From Hymenobacter mucosus (GTDB lineage Bacteria; Bacteroidota; Bacteroidia; Cytophagales; Hymenobacteraceae), in contig NZ_FZNS01000012.1 of the NCBI RefSeq assembly GCF_900188255.1, positions 1-64,000 on the forward strand: DNA of 64,000 nucleotides. The letters run 5' to 3'. The first letter of the stretch is position 1. Each line of letters opens with the position of its first letter. Made by a program: the position numbers and the translations under genes. Below the pieces are notes generated by a model. It ran no database searches and was not told the origin of the DNA. It saw only the letters and a list, made by a program, of their open reading frames with translations. Positions 61,417 through 64,000 of this stretch are shown one piece after another.

Positions 61417-63825
61417 TTAATTGGAAACCCGGTTTTCTTCCTCCTGGCTACCTGCCGCGTGGCGGTTGAGGACCTTGCCGCTACCAATTTTCCAGGTGAA
61501 GCTTAGCAATATCTTCCGGCTTTCGTATTGGTTGTTCCAGGTCATATCCACGTTGCGGTAGCGCAAATAGCTGCGCCACTGGTCAGTATAGAATAGGTCG
61601 GTGAGGCGCAGGCTCAGCGTCGCTTTTTCCTGCCAGAGCTGCTTTTTCAGGCCTAGGTTGAGCGAGCCGTTGGCGCGGACGTGGTATAGTCCCTGCACCG
61701 TTGGGGAGCGATAGGTGCCCCCAACGGTGAGCAGGTAGTGGCGCGGCAAAGTGAAGGTGTGGTCCGAACTTGCCGACCAACCGAAGCGCGCCAACCGCAC
61801 AGTCTGGCCCTCAACCAGGGTACGAGTTTGCGCGTAGGAGCCCGCCAGCTGGTTGTCCACGCCCCACCATTTCGCCACGTCCGAGTGGCCCCCGGAAGAC
61901 AGGACAAGCGTTGTGGCCTCGTCCAGGTTCTGCTCCACGGACGTGGAAATTTTCGTTTCGTCGTTCTGGTAGACGACGTTGTTAATGCCGTTTGTTTCGC
62001 GCAGGTAGCTTAGGCTCAGCACCTGAAAGTTCCGGTGGGTATACGTGAGCACCGCAGAGGTAGCCAAGGAGGGCAGTAGGTACGGGTTGCCCTGTTGAGC
62101 AGTGTAGGCATCGGTGTAGTTGAGAAATGGGTTCAGACTCTGGTAGTTCGGGCGCGTGATGCGCCGGCTGCCGGACACGCCGAGTTGGTCGTGCTGGGTA
62201 AGCTTGTAGGTTGCAAACAAGCTGGGGAATAGCTGCGCGTAGTTGCGCCGCACGCGCTGCCCAGTGGTCGGTGATTCGCCCACGGAGTGGGTTTGCTCCC
62301 CACGTAACCCGCCTTTCAGTTCCAGCTTACCCCGCGTTGTGCTCAAACTCAGATAAGCCGCCGTGATAGTCTCGTTGTAGGTAAACTGATTGGTACGGAG
62401 CCGGTCGGGCTGCCAGGTATCACCCACAAACGTATCGAAGGCTAGTGCACTGCGCGTGGTCACCCAACTCACTTTGGCGCCGGTTTCGGCCCGCCACGCT
62501 GTGCCCGCTACCGGGTGCACGTAGTCAGCCTTCGCCGCGCGCACAGTCACCGTCGACGAGGCGGCGCTGCGCAACCGGCCGGCGTCGCGGGCACTATCAT
62601 TGAGGGGGGAGAAGGCTAAATTGGCGAAGATTTGGTCGGCGGTGGAAGGGTAGCGAACGTAGTCGGCATCGGCGCTCAGCTCGCGGCCCAGGCTGTCGAG
62701 GGTGAAGCGGTAGTTGAGGTTGAGGCCCACGTTGTCGGAACGGGAGGCTTTGGGGTTGTCCATTTGCAAGCGCCCGACCGGGCGGCCGGCCGCATCCGTG
62801 AGGGTAGTTGTGCTCGTGGTTGGGGCCGTTTGGGCGTAGCGGCTGCCGCGCACCTGCCCACCCAGGGTCTGCCGGGGAGTGAGGGGCACCTCGACGCCCG
62901 CCGCGAAGTTGAGCGCGTGCCCTAGCGGATGCCAGTAGTTCACCTGCCGATACACCGTGTCGCGGATATAGCGCACCTGCACCAAGCGGTTGTAGGAGTT
63001 GTAGCGCCCAGCGCTCAGGCGAGTAAACAGCCGCACCCGGCCCACGTTGTAGTGCAGGTTGGTGCTGCCTGAGGCCTTTTCGTAGCGGCCGTAGCCGCCC
63101 GCCAGCGTTGCCGTGCCGCTCAGCCCGGGCCGCTGGGTGCGTTTAAGCCGGATGTTGAGCACCCCGGCCGTGCCGGCCGCATCAAGGGAGGCCGGTGGGT
63201 TAGGTAGCAACTCCACTTGGCTGATGGCGGAAGCGGGGAGCGACTTGAGGTAGGCCTTGAGATTTTCCCCGTTCAGGTAGGTAAGCTTCCCGTCCAGCAG
63301 CACTGTCAGGCCGGTACTGCCGCGGTACACGATGTTCTCGTCCTTGTCAAGCTGCACGCCGGGTGCTTTGCGCAGTACCTCCAGCGCATTGTCTCCGGCC
63401 GTGTTCAGGCGGTCCACGTGCAACACGGTGCGGTCGGCGAGCTGCTCCAGAGCCGGCAGCCGGCCCTGCACCGTCACGCCCTGCAACGTGGTAGAAAGGG
63501 GCATGAGCAGCAGCCGGGGCATGAGTATCGACCGGTTGGCCACCTCAAAGGGTGCACTGCGGGCGGGTCGGTAACTCAGCAGCTGGGCTTTCAGGCAGTA
63601 GCGCCCGGCCGCAACCCGCGCAAAGTCATACGAGCCTAGCTCATTCGTCGTTTGCGTGGCCGTTGCCACCGAATCGGGTAGGTGCACCAACACGACCGTG
63701 GCGAAGGCCAATGGCTCATCCGTTGCGTCGTGCACCGTGCCTGTCACGGCAACCGGTTGTTGGGCGCGGGTTTGGCCGCTGAGCAGCAAGACGCTAAGGG
63801 TAGTAAAGAGAGTATAACATTTCAT
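61417..63825 (-). CDS. TonB-dependent outer-membrane beta-barrel receptor (outer membrane beta-barrel family 3)
   Basis: The ATG at 63825 gives a signal peptide (cut after TRAQ) and 802 residues. Domains are a CarboxypepD_reg-like sandwich (about 25-105, VTGTVHDATDEPLAFATVVL), a plug (about 110-225, NALEVLRKAPGVQLDKDENIVYRGSTGLTVLLDGK) and a barrel with the PF14905-type pattern (LPASAISQVELLPNPPASLDAAGTAGVLNIRL, RITRPNYQSLNPFLNYTDAYTAQQGNPYL). The family is common in Bacteroidota with unknown ligands. It is convergent with the GH92 gene; a role in the mannan locus is not established. Confidence 0.88.
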   Translation of the reverse strand: MKCYTLFTTLSVLLLSGQTRAQQPVAVTGTVHDATDEPLAFATVVLVHLPDSVATATQTTNELGSYDFARVAAGRYCLKAQLLSYRPARSAPFEVANRSILMPRLLLMPLSTTLQGVTVQGRLPALEQLADRTVLHVDRLNTAGDNALEVLRKAPGVQLDKDENIVYRGSTGLTVLLDGKLTYLNGENLKAYLKSLPASAISQVELLPNPPASLDAAGTAGVLNIRLKRTQRPGLSGTATLAGGYGRYEKASGSTNLHYNVGRVRLFTRLSAGRYNSYNRLVQVRYIRDTVYRQVNYWHPLGHALNFAAGVEVPLTPRQTLGGQVRGSRYAQTAPTTSTTTLTDAAGRPVGRLQMDNPKASRSDNVGLNLNYRFTLDSLGRELSADADYVRYPSTADQIFANLAFSPLNDSARDAGRLRSAASSTVTVRAAKADYVHPVAGTAWRAETGAKVSWVTTRSALAFDTFVGDTWQPDRLRTNQFTYNETITAAYLSLSTTRGKLELKGGLRGEQTHSVGESPTTGQRVRRNYAQLFPSLFATYKLTQHDQLGVSGSRRITRPNYQSLNPFLNYTDAYTAQQGNPYLLPSLATSAVLTYTHRNFQVLSLSYLRETNGINNVVYQNDETKISTSVEQNLDEATTLVLSSGGHSDVAKWWGVDNQLAGSYAQTRTLVEGQTVRLARFGWSASSDHTFTLPRHYLLTVGGTYRSPTVQGLYHVRANGSLNLGLKKQLWQEKATLSLRLTDLFYTDQWRSYLRYRNVDMTWNNQYESRKILLSFTWKIGSGKVLNRHAAGSQEEENRVSN

Positions 63826-63880
63826 AAGGCAGGAGAAGCTGGAGGACGGGGCGAAAGTGTGCCGCGGGCCTCCCCTACCC

Positions 63881-63977
63881 AAAAAAGTTATTCCACTGCC
63901 CGGAAATGGGCTGTCAAATCAAGTGAAAGCCTTTTTCCGGTTTCACACCCCATTTTCGGGCAGTGGAATAAAAAAGT
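63881..63977. mobile_element. MITE-like inverted-repeat element with possible 8-bp target duplication
   Basis: TTATTCCACTGCCCGGAAA-type left arm (63888-63910) pairs with the right arm (63949-63971) over 23 bp with one mismatch, and a nested GTGAAA/TTTCAC stem lies inside. The unit of about 81 bp is flanked on both sides by AAAAAAGT (63881-63888 and 63970-63977). This is the layout of a small non-autonomous transposon, but the flanking A run could also be chance. It lies 56 bases upstream of the TonB receptor start. Confidence 0.4.
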
Positions 63978-64000
63978 GGCGTCCGTTGCCGAGGATGGAT

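Overview
The window looks like the chromosome of a Bacteroidota bacterium, most likely a Hymenobacter relative (order Cytophagales). The reasons are two SusC/SusD pairs, several TonB-dependent receptors, a C-terminal type IX secretion sorting domain, SpIIa-type lipoprotein signals, and several TAnnTTTG promoter elements, the -7 box read by the primary sigma factor of this phylum. No rRNA, tRNA, CRISPR array or complete insertion sequence was recognised.

Layout. 0-3.4 kb: a secreted serine beta-lactamase-family hydrolase, a DUF892 ferritin-like protein and a secreted protein of unknown role. 3.6-10.4 kb: a short cysteine-motif protein, a siderophore-type TonB receptor, an ABC ATPase and two DUF3526 permeases, all on the + strand and probably one metal or metallophore transport unit. 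11-12.6 kb: three small STAS-like proteins. 13.2-18 kb: a structured leader ending in a strong terminator, then pyrB and pyrC, then a separately promoted purE-purK pair; base composition and protein type suggest horizontal acquisition from at least two sources. 18.3-20.7 kb: a Crp-family regulator with an inverted repeat touching its start, a DUF4260 membrane protein, and two decayed genes (a YafY/WYL regulator and an epoxide-hydrolase-like fragment). 20.8-23.6 kb: a large hybrid histidine kinase. 24.1-31.9 kb: a promoter, a SAM-I-type riboswitch and a possible leader peptide upstream of a SusC-SusD-M14 metallopeptidase operon. This is the most unusual arrangement in the window and suggests peptide harvesting controlled by S-adenosylmethionine.

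32-42.1 kb is a run of mainly minus-strand genes: a sulfite-oxidase-type molybdoenzyme, an M23 peptidase, an SDR with an AraC regulator, a type B carboxylesterase, a tyrosine recombinase, a broken Fic gene and a HelD-like helicase. 42.6-63.8 kb is an alpha-mannan utilisation locus. SusC, SusD, SusE, GH76 and GH92 lie on the minus strand; upstream of them is a minus-strand manA-deoR-MFS operon; divergent from that are a second GH76-type enzyme with a type IX sorting domain and a second GH92 lipoprotein; a TonB-dependent beta-barrel closes the window. Together they would cut mannan outside the cell (GH76), bind and import the oligosaccharides (SusCDE), trim them to mannose (GH92), carry mannose into the cytoplasm (MFS) and isomerise mannose 6-phosphate to fructose 6-phosphate (ManA), with the DeoR protein as the likely sugar-phosphate-responsive repressor.

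Structural oddities include two perfect, loop-less palindromes of 60 and 84 bp, both between convergent genes, and an imperfect inverted-repeat element near the right end that resembles a MITE.
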